64,000 nucleotides of DNA from contig NZ_FNGW01000002.1 in assembly GCF_900103615.1 (NCBI RefSeq), positions 248,001 to 312,000 of the forward strand, in the 5' to 3' direction. The stretch is from Romboutsia lituseburensis DSM 797 (lineage in GTDB: Bacteria; Bacillota; Clostridia; Peptostreptococcales; Peptostreptococcaceae). Positions 8,396 through 17,114 of the stretch are shown here, piece after piece. The translations under genes were made by a program, and so were the position numbers. The notes under the pieces were generated by a model, which was not told the origin of the DNA, made no database searches, and saw only the letters and a list, made by a program, of their open reading frames with translations. The first letter of the stretch is position 1. The number at the start of each line of letters is the position of its first letter.

Positions 8396-8414
8396 TATAA
8401 TATTAAGCTGTCAT
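8384..8414. terminator. bidirectional terminator between convergent genes
   Basis: Perfect 14-bp stem (8384-8397 with 8401-8414) followed by a T-rich stretch. It overlaps the stop codon of the antiporter gene and lies 5 bp from the stop of the convergent TPR gene. Confidence 0.75.
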
Positions 8415-8418
8415 ATTT

Positions 8419-10287
8419 TTATTTTTCATCAAAATCTATTATCATATCATTTATAATGTCTTCAAATTCTTCTTTTAAATTTTCTTCTATTTCTAATATA
8501 TACATTGGAACATATTCTTCTTCATCTACTACAATTTCTAATTCTTCGAACTTAGCTAATAACACCTCATCAAAGTTTATATTCAATTGAGGCATAGAAT
8601 TTACTACTTCCTGTGAATTTTCATATTTTTCATCAGCTAGAGAATTATACATTTCCAAACTTTTTTTATAATAAAGTCCAGCTAACATATACTCACATTT
8701 TTTACTCCCTAGCTTAAATCCTTCTTTATAGTATTTTTCAGCCTCATTATCCTCATTTAGCTTTAAGCTTAATTGACCTAAATTGTATATAGATTCTTCA
8801 CAATTTTTTGATCTCGCTTTTTCATACCAATACTTTGAATTTATATAATCTTTAAAGTAGCTATCAAATATTACGCCTAGCATGTGTTGAGAATATATAT
8901 TACCTTCATTAGCGGGTACTTCAAACATTTTTTTTGCATCTTCATAGCTTTCTTCTTCAAAATAAATTTTACCTAAATGAATTCTAGCATTTAAGTGAGC
9001 TTTTTCTGCAGCTAATTCAAAATATTTTCTAGCTTCTAGTATATTACCTTCTTCTTCATACATACACCCTAACTTATAATTAGCATGAGTGTCTCCATTT
9101 TCACTAGCTTTAGTGTACCAAATTCTCGCTTCTTCATAATTTTCACCATCTTCATAAATTCTTCCTAATTTAATCTGACATGACAAATCATTTGAATTTC
9201 TTAAATAGTAAGATATAGCTTTATCTACATCTCCCTGCTGGAAATATAAATCTCCAATATTTTCAATTGCTTCTTTACAACCATCTACAATAGCTTCTTC
9301 GTAATACTTTATAGCCTCTTCATAATTCTTAGCTTCAAAATATAAGCCTGCTAAATTATTTTTAGCTGCTATCATATTATCTTTAGCTGCCATTTCATAA
9401 TATATCTTAGCCTGTTCAATATCATTTTTTTGATTATATAAGTTTCCTAGTCTATACTTAGCAAATGTATTATTTTGCTCAATACTTCTTTCATAATAAT
9501 CTATCGCATATTCATATTCTTCATCTCTATCATATATATAACCTAATCTATATTGAGAATTGCTACAATCTTTATCAGCACTTTTTAGATAGTATCTTTC
9601 TGCTTCTTCATAATTTTCATCTATCTCCATTATAAGGCCTATGTTAAAACACCCTTTTTTGTGTCCTAACTTATGTAACTGTTTATATAAACTTATAGCA
9701 TTTTTTTCATCATCTTGTCTTTGACTCAATACCGCTAGGTTAAATTTACATTCTTCATCTAATAATACGGATCCTTTTTTATAACTTTCAATTGCTTCAT
9801 CTATCCTATTTAAATTGTAATAAAGTACACCTAGATTAAAACATGCTTTTCCGAAATTACTTTGAGACGCTTGCTTTAACCATTTTTCAGATCTTTCGTA
9901 GTCTTTTAATTTAAAATATGTAACACCTAAATTGTTTTGTCCTCTTAAATCGCCTAATACTGCAACTTTTTCATACCAATACAGTGCATACTCATAACCT
10001 TCTACCTTAAAGTACATATTACCTAAATTAAGTGCTGCCCTTTCTTCACCATTTTTAAATGCTATTGAATACCATTTTTCAGCTTCATTATATTGACCCT
10101 TAGAATGGTACAAGTTAGCTAGAGCATATTGTGATTTTAAATAATCATATTGAGACGCTTGTTTGTAGCTTTCTATTGCCTTATCTATTTTTCCCATCTT
10201 CTCATAAAATGCTCCTTTAGCATGAAACATCTTAGGATCTTGAGATATGTTTTTTAAATTATGTATTGAAAATTTATTTTCTTTCAT
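8419..10287 (-). CDS. long Sel1/TPR repeat protein
   Basis: A 622-residue soluble protein made almost wholly of about 15 tandem repeats of 33-37 residues, of the type A..W(Y/F)..A...G...A..NLG..Y. These are Sel1-like/TPR solenoid repeats that serve as protein-binding scaffolds. There is no signal peptide or membrane helix. The C-terminal 50 residues are acidic (EEYVPMYILEIEENLKEEFED...). The binding partner is unknown and neighbours give no hint: it is convergent with the antiporter gene and divergent from the AEC permease. The start ATG 10287 has GGGAG 8 nt upstream. Confidence 0.85.
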   Translation of the reverse strand: MKENKFSIHNLKNISQDPKMFHAKGAFYEKMGKIDKAIESYKQASQYDYLKSQYALANLYHSKGQYNEAEKWYSIAFKNGEERAALNLGNMYFKVEGYEYALYWYEKVAVLGDLRGQNNLGVTYFKLKDYERSEKWLKQASQSNFGKACFNLGVLYYNLNRIDEAIESYKKGSVLLDEECKFNLAVLSQRQDDEKNAISLYKQLHKLGHKKGCFNIGLIMEIDENYEEAERYYLKSADKDCSNSQYRLGYIYDRDEEYEYAIDYYERSIEQNNTFAKYRLGNLYNQKNDIEQAKIYYEMAAKDNMIAAKNNLAGLYFEAKNYEEAIKYYEEAIVDGCKEAIENIGDLYFQQGDVDKAISYYLRNSNDLSCQIKLGRIYEDGENYEEARIWYTKASENGDTHANYKLGCMYEEEGNILEARKYFELAAEKAHLNARIHLGKIYFEEESYEDAKKMFEVPANEGNIYSQHMLGVIFDSYFKDYINSKYWYEKARSKNCEESIYNLGQLSLKLNEDNEAEKYYKEGFKLGSKKCEYMLAGLYYKKSLEMYNSLADEKYENSQEVVNSMPQLNINFDEVLLAKFEELEIVVDEEEYVPMYILEIEENLKEEFEDIINDMIIDFDEK

Positions 10288-10563
10288 CTTAAACTCCCTA
10301 TTACTTTAACTTTTAATGATTATTATATAATAAAAATATTTTTTCTAAATAATATTTAACTTTTTGTAAATTTATTGTAATAATAGATACAATATTGATA
10401 ATTATACAATACCCTCCGTTATAGTATAATTATTTCTTATATATTTTGGTAATTATTTCTTTTTTATCTTTTACTATTTATCATGATTTATTCCAAGTAT
10501 TTTACATATTATAGTCATTATAAATAAGATACTATATAATAATATGTGTGGGAGGGGTTTGTT

Positions 10564-11484
10564 ATGAATTTTAGTAATGTATTTTCTCAAATCTTCATTT
10601 TATTTATTTTAATAATAATTGGTTATTTTGCTCGAAAAAAAAAATTATTAGACGAGTATACTACATCTAAGCTTTCATCTTTAACCATGAGCATTTTTTT
10701 ACCGTCAATGATTATTAATTCTATGCAAATTGATTATAGTCCTGACATGATTGACAAGATAATTAAATTATTAATAATATCGCTTGTCATGTATACTATA
10801 TCATACTTAGCATCATATTTGCTAAAATTTATATTTAAATCTTGTAACGACTTAGGGATTTATCAATATGTTATAATGTTTTCTAATGTTGGTTTTATGG
10901 GTTATCCAGTTGTCGAAGCTGTATTAGGGAAAGAGGCTGTATTTTACACAGCAATATTTAATTTACCATTTAGCCTATTAACAATTACTCTAGGTACTTA
11001 TTTTTTATCTAAAGGAAAAGAAAATTATTCCTTTTGTATAAAAAATTTTATTAATCCTGTAATTGTATCTATCTTTATAGGATTAATAGTATTTATATTA
11101 AATATTAAATTACCTGCTTTTATAAGTAAACCAATGGATATGTTAGGTAATATTACTACACCAATGTCAATGCTAATAATAGGTAGTATGCTTTGTGCAT
11201 CTTCCGCAATTGATTGTTTTTATAACAAAAAACTTTATTTTGTAACAATTATTAGATTGATAATACTTCCAGTTGCTATATACTTTGTTTTAAAGGGTCA
11301 AATAAAAGATAGTTTGTTGGTTTCTATTCCTATTGTAATATCAGCTATGCCTGCAGCTGCCAATACCGCAATAATGGCAAGCGAATACGAAGCGAATACA
11401 CATTTAGCATCTCAAGCTGTTTTTTTTACAACTTTATTTTCAGTTGTAACTATCCCTTTGGTAAGTGCTGTTTTAATAAAATAG
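10564..11484 (+). CDS. AEC (auxin efflux carrier) family permease
   Basis: A 306-residue membrane protein with about ten hydrophobic helices and the AEC/BART fold pattern. An N-terminal polar FARKKKLLD loop follows helix 1, and there is a conserved unwound segment (FSNVGFMGYPVV) in the N-half with a counterpart AMPAAANTAIMA in the C-half. Bacterial members carry malate, malonate or other organic anions; substrate is not predictable here. I start at ATG 10564, preceded by GGGAGGGG, rather than the ATG at 10546, which lies upstream of that site. Confidence 0.85.
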   Translation: MNFSNVFSQIFILFILIIIGYFARKKKLLDEYTTSKLSSLTMSIFLPSMIINSMQIDYSPDMIDKIIKLLIISLVMYTISYLASYLLKFIFKSCNDLGIYQYVIMFSNVGFMGYPVVEAVLGKEAVFYTAIFNLPFSLLTITLGTYFLSKGKENYSFCIKNFINPVIVSIFIGLIVFILNIKLPAFISKPMDMLGNITTPMSMLIIGSMLCASSAIDCFYNKKLYFVTIIRLIILPVAIYFVLKGQIKDSLLVSIPIVISAMPAAANTAIMASEYEANTHLASQAVFFTTLFSVVTIPLVSAVLIK

Positions 11485-11584
11485 TAATTTAATTTTTCAA
11501 AATTTTTTTAAAACTTATCAATAAATATTATAACTGTATTTTTATGGCAATATCTGTGATAATAATACTATAGGAGGAATTCGT

Positions 11585-11731
11585 ATGGATATAGATTTAA
11601 TTTTTAAAATCGTTTTATTGATAGTAGTTATCGGAGTTGCTATAAAAGCATTAAAATTCATAACTAGCTTTATATTTAAAATAGCTTTAGTTCTTTTTGT
11701 AGTACTTATGATATACAAATTATTTATATAA
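11585..11731 (+). CDS. small two-helix membrane protein (48 aa), unrecognised
   Basis: A 48-codon frame starting at ATG 11585, with TAGGAGG 7 nt upstream. It encodes two hydrophobic helices (LIFKIVLLIVVIGVAI and IFKIALVLFVVLMIY) joined by a short KALKFITS turn, so a helical hairpin. It lies 100 bp after the AEC permease and ends before a strong terminator at 11770-11819. It resembles small stress- or phage-holin-like peptides in layout only; no family assignment is possible. Confidence 0.6.
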   Translation: MDIDLIFKIVLLIVVIGVAIKALKFITSFIFKIALVLFVVLMIYKLFI

Positions 11732-11769
11732 AAAATTTAATTAGCTTAAGCTACTTTTTATATTTCATA

Positions 11770-11819
11770 AAAAAGCATCTCTTATATGAAAATTTAATAT
11801 CATTTAAGAGATGCTTTTT
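11770..11819. terminator. bidirectional terminator
   Basis: Perfect 15-bp stem (11770-11784 with 11805-11819), 20-nt loop, A and T runs at the ends. It serves the 48-codon gene on the left and the convergent 78-codon gene on the right. Confidence 0.75.
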
Positions 11820-11840
11820 ATTTAAATTAAAATTTTTATG

Positions 11841-12077
11841 TTATTTTATACTTTTTAAATCTATATAAGCTTCTATTTGAGGTATATACATCATATGACC
11901 TTCTTTTATATGTGTATTCCCAAACTCTTTTAATTCTTGCCCTTCTTTATCTTTGGTTATTTTATATTTTACAATTTCGCTACCTTCATCTATATTTGCA
12001 TGAAAATACATTCCTTCATATTGTTTAAATCTGAAATTAAAATTATCTCTTGTTAGCTTAATGTTTAAATTCTGCAT
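11841..12077 (-). CDS. hypothetical protein (78 aa)
   Basis: A 78-residue soluble, basic-acidic mixed protein (starts MQNLNIKLTRDNF, ends IEAYIDLKSIK), with no signal, cysteine pairs or membrane segment. Predicted beta-rich character (alternating hydrophobic residues in MYFHANIDE, EIVKYKI, MMYIPQIEAYIDL). ATG 12077 follows GGAAGGG. I do not recognise a family. It is convergent with the small membrane protein and divergent from the DUF3810 gene. Confidence 0.6.
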   Translation of the reverse strand: MQNLNIKLTRDNFNFRFKQYEGMYFHANIDEGSEIVKYKITKDKEGQELKEFGNTHIKEGHMMYIPQIEAYIDLKSIK

Positions 12078-12208
12078 AATTTATCCCTTCCATTTAATTT
12101 TATATAATTATATCATATGTATATTGTTTCCTCAAACTGCCCATTCATTTATAATATAGGTATAATATTTTTAATAATTTAACTTATTTATATTTGGAGG
12201 TGATTTAA

Positions 12209-13378
12209 ATAAATAAACTAAAATTTTTATCAATATTGCTTTTTCCTTTAGCTTTATTAATTAACTTTATAAGTTCCAAATTCCCTATAGCTATAGATAC
12301 ATATTATTCATCCTACATAAACAAATTTATGATAGAAGTTTTAAGCAATATAAGTGGAGTTTTTCCATTTTCTTTATATGAATTTTGTATGTATTTACTA
12401 GTACTATTTACTACTTTATTTTTATTATATATATTTATAGTTATAATTAATGAAGGCTTTCGTAAAAAACTTTATGGTAATAATATATATTCTCTTAAAG
12501 ATATTTTAAAATATTATTTACTTAACATCTTAAGTTTTTTATCTACAATTTATTTTTTATTTATAATATTGTGGGGATTAAACTATAATAGAATACCTTT
12601 GGAGGATATTTTAATTAAAAATTATACTTTGCAGAATAATATAGGTTATACATATAATAAAGATGTACGTAATCACACTTCTAGTGACTTATCTAATTTA
12701 TATGATTTTTTAATTTCTAAATCAAATGAGACTAGAAAACTCGTAAAAGAAGGTTCAAATGGTATTATGAAAGCTAATGGGGACTTCAAAGATATTCTTA
12801 ATCGAGCTTACTTAGGATATGAAAATACTGTAAGTATTTTACCTCAAATTGATGGTAATTATTCTAAACCTAAATATGTATTATCATCTAATTTGATGTG
12901 CTATACAGGTATAACTGGTATTTATTTTCCTTTTACTGGTGAAGCAAATATTAATATTGCAGTTCCTGATATTTACATTCCTTCAACGACACTACATGAA
13001 ATGGCACATCAAAGAGGTTATGCCAGTGAAGATGAAGCCAACTTTATAGGGTATTTAACAGCTATAAATCATCCAGATATAGACTTTAAATATTCTGGGT
13101 ATATACTTGCACTTAATCATACTGCTAATGCACTATATAAAGCTGATTATGAAAAATATATATATTTATCTAAAAAGATTTCTAATGATGTAAAAAAAGA
13201 TTTGATTAATAATAAAAGTTTTTGGAAAATATATGAAGGTAAGGTTGATGAAATATCAAATAAATTCAACGACTCTTATCTAAAAGCTAATGGAATTAAA
13301 GAAGGTTCTGCTAGCTACGGTAAAATGGTTAACTTACTTTTAACCTATTATAAGCTTTATCCTCAAACACATAAATAA
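12209..13378 (+). CDS. DUF3810 family membrane protein with HExxH motif, probable ATA start
   Basis: A 389-residue protein. Three N-terminal membrane segments (about residues 4-22, 50-75 and 105-128) are followed by an extracytoplasmic domain containing TTLHEMAHQRGYASEDEANF. The HExxH motif followed by a downstream Glu is the pattern of zincin metallopeptidases, and the whole resembles DUF3810. Start: GGAGG at 12196-12200 is followed 8 nt later by ATA, giving (M)NKLKFLSILLF, a normal membrane-protein start. The first conventional start in frame (TTG 12236) is 35 nt from the ribosome site and cuts helix 1, and a TAA lies just upstream of the ATA. Peptidase activity is inferred from the motif only. 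Confidence 0.8.
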   Translation: MNKLKFLSILLFPLALLINFISSKFPIAIDTYYSSYINKFMIEVLSNISGVFPFSLYEFCMYLLVLFTTLFLLYIFIVIINEGFRKKLYGNNIYSLKDILKYYLLNILSFLSTIYFLFIILWGLNYNRIPLEDILIKNYTLQNNIGYTYNKDVRNHTSSDLSNLYDFLISKSNETRKLVKEGSNGIMKANGDFKDILNRAYLGYENTVSILPQIDGNYSKPKYVLSSNLMCYTGITGIYFPFTGEANINIAVPDIYIPSTTLHEMAHQRGYASEDEANFIGYLTAINHPDIDFKYSGYILALNHTANALYKADYEKYIYLSKKISNDVKKDLINNKSFWKIYEGKVDEISNKFNDSYLKANGIKEGSASYGKMVNLLLTYYKLYPQTHK

Positions 13379-13410
13379 TCTTACCTTTTACATCTTAAGT
13401 TTATCAAACA

Positions 13411-13450
13411 AAAAGGATAAAATTTATATTTATATAAATTTTATCCTTTT
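13411..13450 (-). terminator. terminator between convergent genes
   Basis: Perfect 18-bp stem (13411-13428 with 13433-13450), 4-nt loop, 8 bp beyond the stop of the leftward aminotransferase gene; likely bidirectional. Confidence 0.8.
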
Positions 13451-13458
13451 TATATTAA

Positions 13459-14640
13459 TTAAAAAGCATTTTTTATTCTGTCCATACATTCTTTTAGTAT
13501 TGATCTAGGGCATGCTGCATTTATTCTTACAAATCCTTTACCTTCTTTACCAAAGTTGTATCCTTGATTAAACAAAACTTTAGCTTTTTTAAACATTATA
13601 TCTTCTAGTTCAATTTCACTTAAACCATATTCATTAAAATCAACCCATGCTAAATAAGTTCCCTGTGGTTTTACTAACTTTGCCTTAGGTAAATTTTCTT
13701 TTAAATATTTATCTATAAATTCCATATTATCATCTATATATTGGTTCAATTCATTTAACCAATCTTCACATTCATTATATGCTGCCATTGCAGATACCAC
13801 TGCAAATGGACTTGGAGATCCAATATCTAACTTATCTTTTAATTCAAATAACAATTTTTTCTGAATTTCTTCATTGTTTATTATTATATTTGCTAAATGC
13901 ATACCAGCTAAATTAAACGTTTTACTAGGAGCTGTACAAGTTATTATCTTATCTTTATAATCACAGCCTACTTTTAATGTAGGTATATGCTGATTTCCTT
14001 TTCTTATTAAATCTGAGTGAATTTCATCAGATATCAGCCATAAATTATTTTTTTTGCATATATCTATAACCTTTTTTAATTCTTCTGTCTTCCATACTCT
14101 TCCTACAGGATTATGTGGGCTACAAAATAACATTATCTTTGCCTTTGGATTTTTTGCTTTTTCTTCAAGGTCATCGAAATCTATTTCATAACTTACTCCA
14201 TCATACTTTAAGCTATTACTTACTACATTTCTGTTATTATTTTTGACTTTTAATTCAAAAGGTGTATATACTGGCTGTTGTATTATTACTGTGTCATTTT
14301 CTTCAGTAAGTATTTTTACCAAAGTTATTATAGCTGGAACTACCCCTGGACTAAAAAATATATTATTTCCATCAACTTCTAGATTAAATCTTCTCTTATA
14401 CCAACTACAAACTGAATCTTTGTATTCTTTAGTGTCTTCTGATGTGTATCCAAATATTTTATGCTCAATTCTCTTTCGTAATGAATTTACTATAGGCTCA
14501 GCACATTCAAAGTCCATATCTGCAACCCATAAAGGAAGACCATCCTGAGTTGCTTTTTGGCTACATCTTGTTCTAAAGTCCCATTTTATACAATTTGTAT
14601 TTTCCCTATTAACAGCTTTATCGAAATTATATTTACTCAT
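13459..14640 (-). CDS. MalY/PatB-type PLP enzyme (cystathionine beta-lyase / aminotransferase)
   Basis: A 393-residue fold-type I PLP enzyme of the MalY/PatB class, which cleaves C-S bonds of cystathionine or cysteine and can act as an aminotransferase. The N-terminal LPLWVADMDF is the class signature. The SPHNPVGRVW and ISDEIHSDL segments hold the Asn and Asp that contact PLP. The Schiff-base lysine is in TAPSKTFNLAG and the C-terminal RINAACPR binds the carboxylate. ATG 14640 follows TTGGAGG. It stands alone. Methionine/cysteine metabolism is likely; a regulatory MalY-type role cannot be excluded, since alpha-glucoside genes lie next door. Confidence 0.88.
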   Translation of the reverse strand: MSKYNFDKAVNRENTNCIKWDFRTRCSQKATQDGLPLWVADMDFECAEPIVNSLRKRIEHKIFGYTSEDTKEYKDSVCSWYKRRFNLEVDGNNIFFSPGVVPAIITLVKILTEENDTVIIQQPVYTPFELKVKNNNRNVVSNSLKYDGVSYEIDFDDLEEKAKNPKAKIMLFCSPHNPVGRVWKTEELKKVIDICKKNNLWLISDEIHSDLIRKGNQHIPTLKVGCDYKDKIITCTAPSKTFNLAGMHLANIIINNEEIQKKLLFELKDKLDIGSPSPFAVVSAMAAYNECEDWLNELNQYIDDNMEFIDKYLKENLPKAKLVKPQGTYLAWVDFNEYGLSEIELEDIMFKKAKVLFNQGYNFGKEGKGFVRINAACPRSILKECMDRIKNAF

Positions 14641-14722
14641 ATATCCTCCAATATATATTAATTTAAATTTATAAGTATTAAATTTTATTATATTATATTA
14701 TTATTATATCTTATTTTTTAAT

Positions 14723-14762
14723 AATAAAAGCTATAGAAATTTAAACTTCTATAGCTTTTATT
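14723..14762 (-). terminator. terminator of the alpha-glucosidase operon
   Basis: 16-bp perfect stem (14723-14738 with 14747-14762), 8-nt loop, 42 bp beyond the last stop codon of the leftward operon. Confidence 0.7.
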
Positions 14763-14804
14763 ATTAACTTTATATCTTTAGGTTAAATTATTTATCTCAA
14801 TTTT

Positions 14805-17078
14805 TTAAATAGATCTACCTTTAAAATATCTTTTTTTATCTTCTTCATTTATACTTCTTATCACCTTACATGGATTTCCTGCAGCTACAACATTTGAAGG
14901 AATATCTTTGGTCACTATACTTCCTGATGCTATTACTGAATTTTCACCTATACTAACTCCTGGGTTTATTGTACTTCCTCCACCGATCCAAACATTATCA
15001 CATATAGTTATCGGCATTGCAAATTCTAATCCGCTAGCTCTTATCTCAGGGTCTACAGGGTGGCCTGCTGTGAATATATTTACATTGGGTCCTATTAATA
15101 CATTTTTACCAATATTAACTTTTGCACAATCCAATACTGTTAAATTGTAATTTGCATAAGATCCTTCTCCCCAAAATATATTATATCCATAATCACATCT
15201 AAACGGTGGCTCTATATAGAAGTTTTTACCTGCCGATCCGAATAAATTTTCTAACATTTTATTTCTTTCATCTACTTCACTTGGTCTTAAGCTATTATAA
15301 TCAAATAAAACTTCTTTAGCATATTGTCTTTCTTCAAATATTTCTAATCCTTCATCTCCAAATGCTATATAAAGATCTCCATCTATCATTTTTTGTTGTT
15401 GTCTTTTTATACTTTTCACCTTATACACTCTTGATTCCCAAGGTTTTAAGTTTATTTTTGTAGTATTTTCATGAGGTTTTACTTCATGTGTTGATAGAAT
15501 CAGGTTTTTATAATCTATGTTTATTTCTTTTTGATAGTATATAGAATTATTGTCACTTAGATTACACATAATTATAAATGTATCGTCATTTAATACTCTT
15601 TCATATGCATAAATATTTTCATCATATCTCATAAGTAAATTGCACTTACCATATATTAATGCTTCATTTTGTTTTCTTATTTTAATCATTTCTTTGTAAA
15701 AATTAAGAATTGAGTTTCTATCATCCAGTTGTTTTTCAACATTTATATCTATGTAGTTTGAGTTTACTTTAAACCAAGTTTTATCACTTTCACTAAATCC
15801 ACCGTTTTTGGAATTATTCCATTGCATAGGTGTTCTTGAGTTATCCCTTGATGACATCCATACTTTTTTTAGAGCATAATTTTCACTTATACCTTTTTCT
15901 ATATCTTCATAGTATGCATTTTTAGTTCCTATGTCATCATAATCATTTATGCTATCAAGTTCTATATTTGTCATTCCTATTTCTTGACCTTGATATATAA
16001 ATGGTGTTCCTTGTTGCATAAAATATGATAACCCTAGAGATTTTGCACTTTCAACCAAATATTCTCTGTCATTTCCCCAATTTGATACTACTCTTACTTG
16101 ATCATGATTTTCTATAAATAAAGCATTCCATCCTTTATCATGTAGTGCTTCTTGCCACTTGTTCATTTCTCTTTTATATTTTAATACATCAAATGATTTT
16201 TGATTTTCATAGTCCCAAAGCGACAGATGCCCAAATTGGAATATCATATTAAACTTTCCGCCTTCTTCTCCAACCCATTCATTGCAATCATTTGTAGTCA
16301 CACCATTAGCTTCTCCAACTGTCATTATATCATATTTATCGAAAGTTTCTTTTTTTAGCTCTTTTAAATATTTTTGTATGCCTTCTACATTCATATGCTT
16401 ATCAAAAGATGGTACATATTTTAAATTATTTGGATTATCCATATCCAAAAGACCTTCTTCCTTTTTTATATGGCTTATTGCATCTACTCTAAATCCATCT
16501 ATTCCTTTATCTAACCACCAGTTTATCATTTCATAAATAGATTTTCTAACTTCTTCATTTTCCCAGTTTAAATCTGGTTGCTTTTTAGAAAATATATGAA
16601 GGAAATACTCCTTTGTAAATTCATCTTTTTCCCACGCAGAGCCTTTAAATATACTTTCCCAATTATTAGGCTCTAATCCATTTTTTCCTTCTTTCCATAT
16701 ATACCAATCTCTTTTTGGGTTATCTTTTGATGATTTTGACTCTATAAACCATTCATGCTCATCTGATGTATGATTCACAACTAAATCTATTATAAGTCTC
16801 ATACCTCTTTTATGAACTTCTTTTAATAATTCATCAAAGTCACTCATTTTACCAAACTCACTCATTATATCTTTATAGTCACTTATATCATATCCATTAT
16901 CATCATTTGGTGATTTATACATCGGACATATCCATATAACATCTATACCTAAATCTTTTATATAATCAAGTTTTTGTATTATTCCTTGTAAATCTCCTAT
17001 TCCATCATTGTTACTATCCATAAAACTCCTTGGATATATTTGATATCCAACAGCTTCTTTCCACCATACTTTTTTCAT
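14805..17078 (-). CDS. fusion of GH13 alpha-glucosidase and maltose O-acetyltransferase
   Basis: A 757-residue fusion. Residues 1-560 are a GH13 alpha-glucosidase with complete motifs: VNHTSDEH, nucleophile Asp in GFRVDAI, acid/base Glu in TVGEANG and transition-state Asp in ENHDQVR. The residue after the nucleophile is Ala, which in bacterial enzymes tends to mean alpha-1,4 (maltose-type) preference. Residues 564-757 are a left-handed beta-helix maltose acetyltransferase. This half has the usual N-terminal 'MIDGDLY...ERQYAKEVLFDYN' start, catalytic His in FTAGHPVD and hexapeptide repeats (VWIGGGSTINPGVSIGENSVIASGS). The halves join without a linker or stop. It follows the 546-residue glucosidase by 36 nt in one operon. 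ATG 17078 has AGGGGGC upstream. Confidence 0.9.
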   Translation of the reverse strand: MKKVWWKEAVGYQIYPRSFMDSNNDGIGDLQGIIQKLDYIKDLGIDVIWICPMYKSPNDDNGYDISDYKDIMSEFGKMSDFDELLKEVHKRGMRLIIDLVVNHTSDEHEWFIESKSSKDNPKRDWYIWKEGKNGLEPNNWESIFKGSAWEKDEFTKEYFLHIFSKKQPDLNWENEEVRKSIYEMINWWLDKGIDGFRVDAISHIKKEEGLLDMDNPNNLKYVPSFDKHMNVEGIQKYLKELKKETFDKYDIMTVGEANGVTTNDCNEWVGEEGGKFNMIFQFGHLSLWDYENQKSFDVLKYKREMNKWQEALHDKGWNALFIENHDQVRVVSNWGNDREYLVESAKSLGLSYFMQQGTPFIYQGQEIGMTNIELDSINDYDDIGTKNAYYEDIEKGISENYALKKVWMSSRDNSRTPMQWNNSKNGGFSESDKTWFKVNSNYIDINVEKQLDDRNSILNFYKEMIKIRKQNEALIYGKCNLLMRYDENIYAYERVLNDDTFIIMCNLSDNNSIYYQKEINIDYKNLILSTHEVKPHENTTKINLKPWESRVYKVKSIKRQQQKMIDGDLYIAFGDEGLEIFEERQYAKEVLFDYNSLRPSEVDERNKMLENLFGSAGKNFYIEPPFRCDYGYNIFWGEGSYANYNLTVLDCAKVNIGKNVLIGPNVNIFTAGHPVDPEIRASGLEFAMPITICDNVWIGGGSTINPGVSIGENSVIASGSIVTKDIPSNVVAAGNPCKVIRSINEEDKKRYFKGRSI

Positions 17079-17114
17079 ATATTGCCCCCTATATTAAATT
17101 GATTAAGCAAATAC

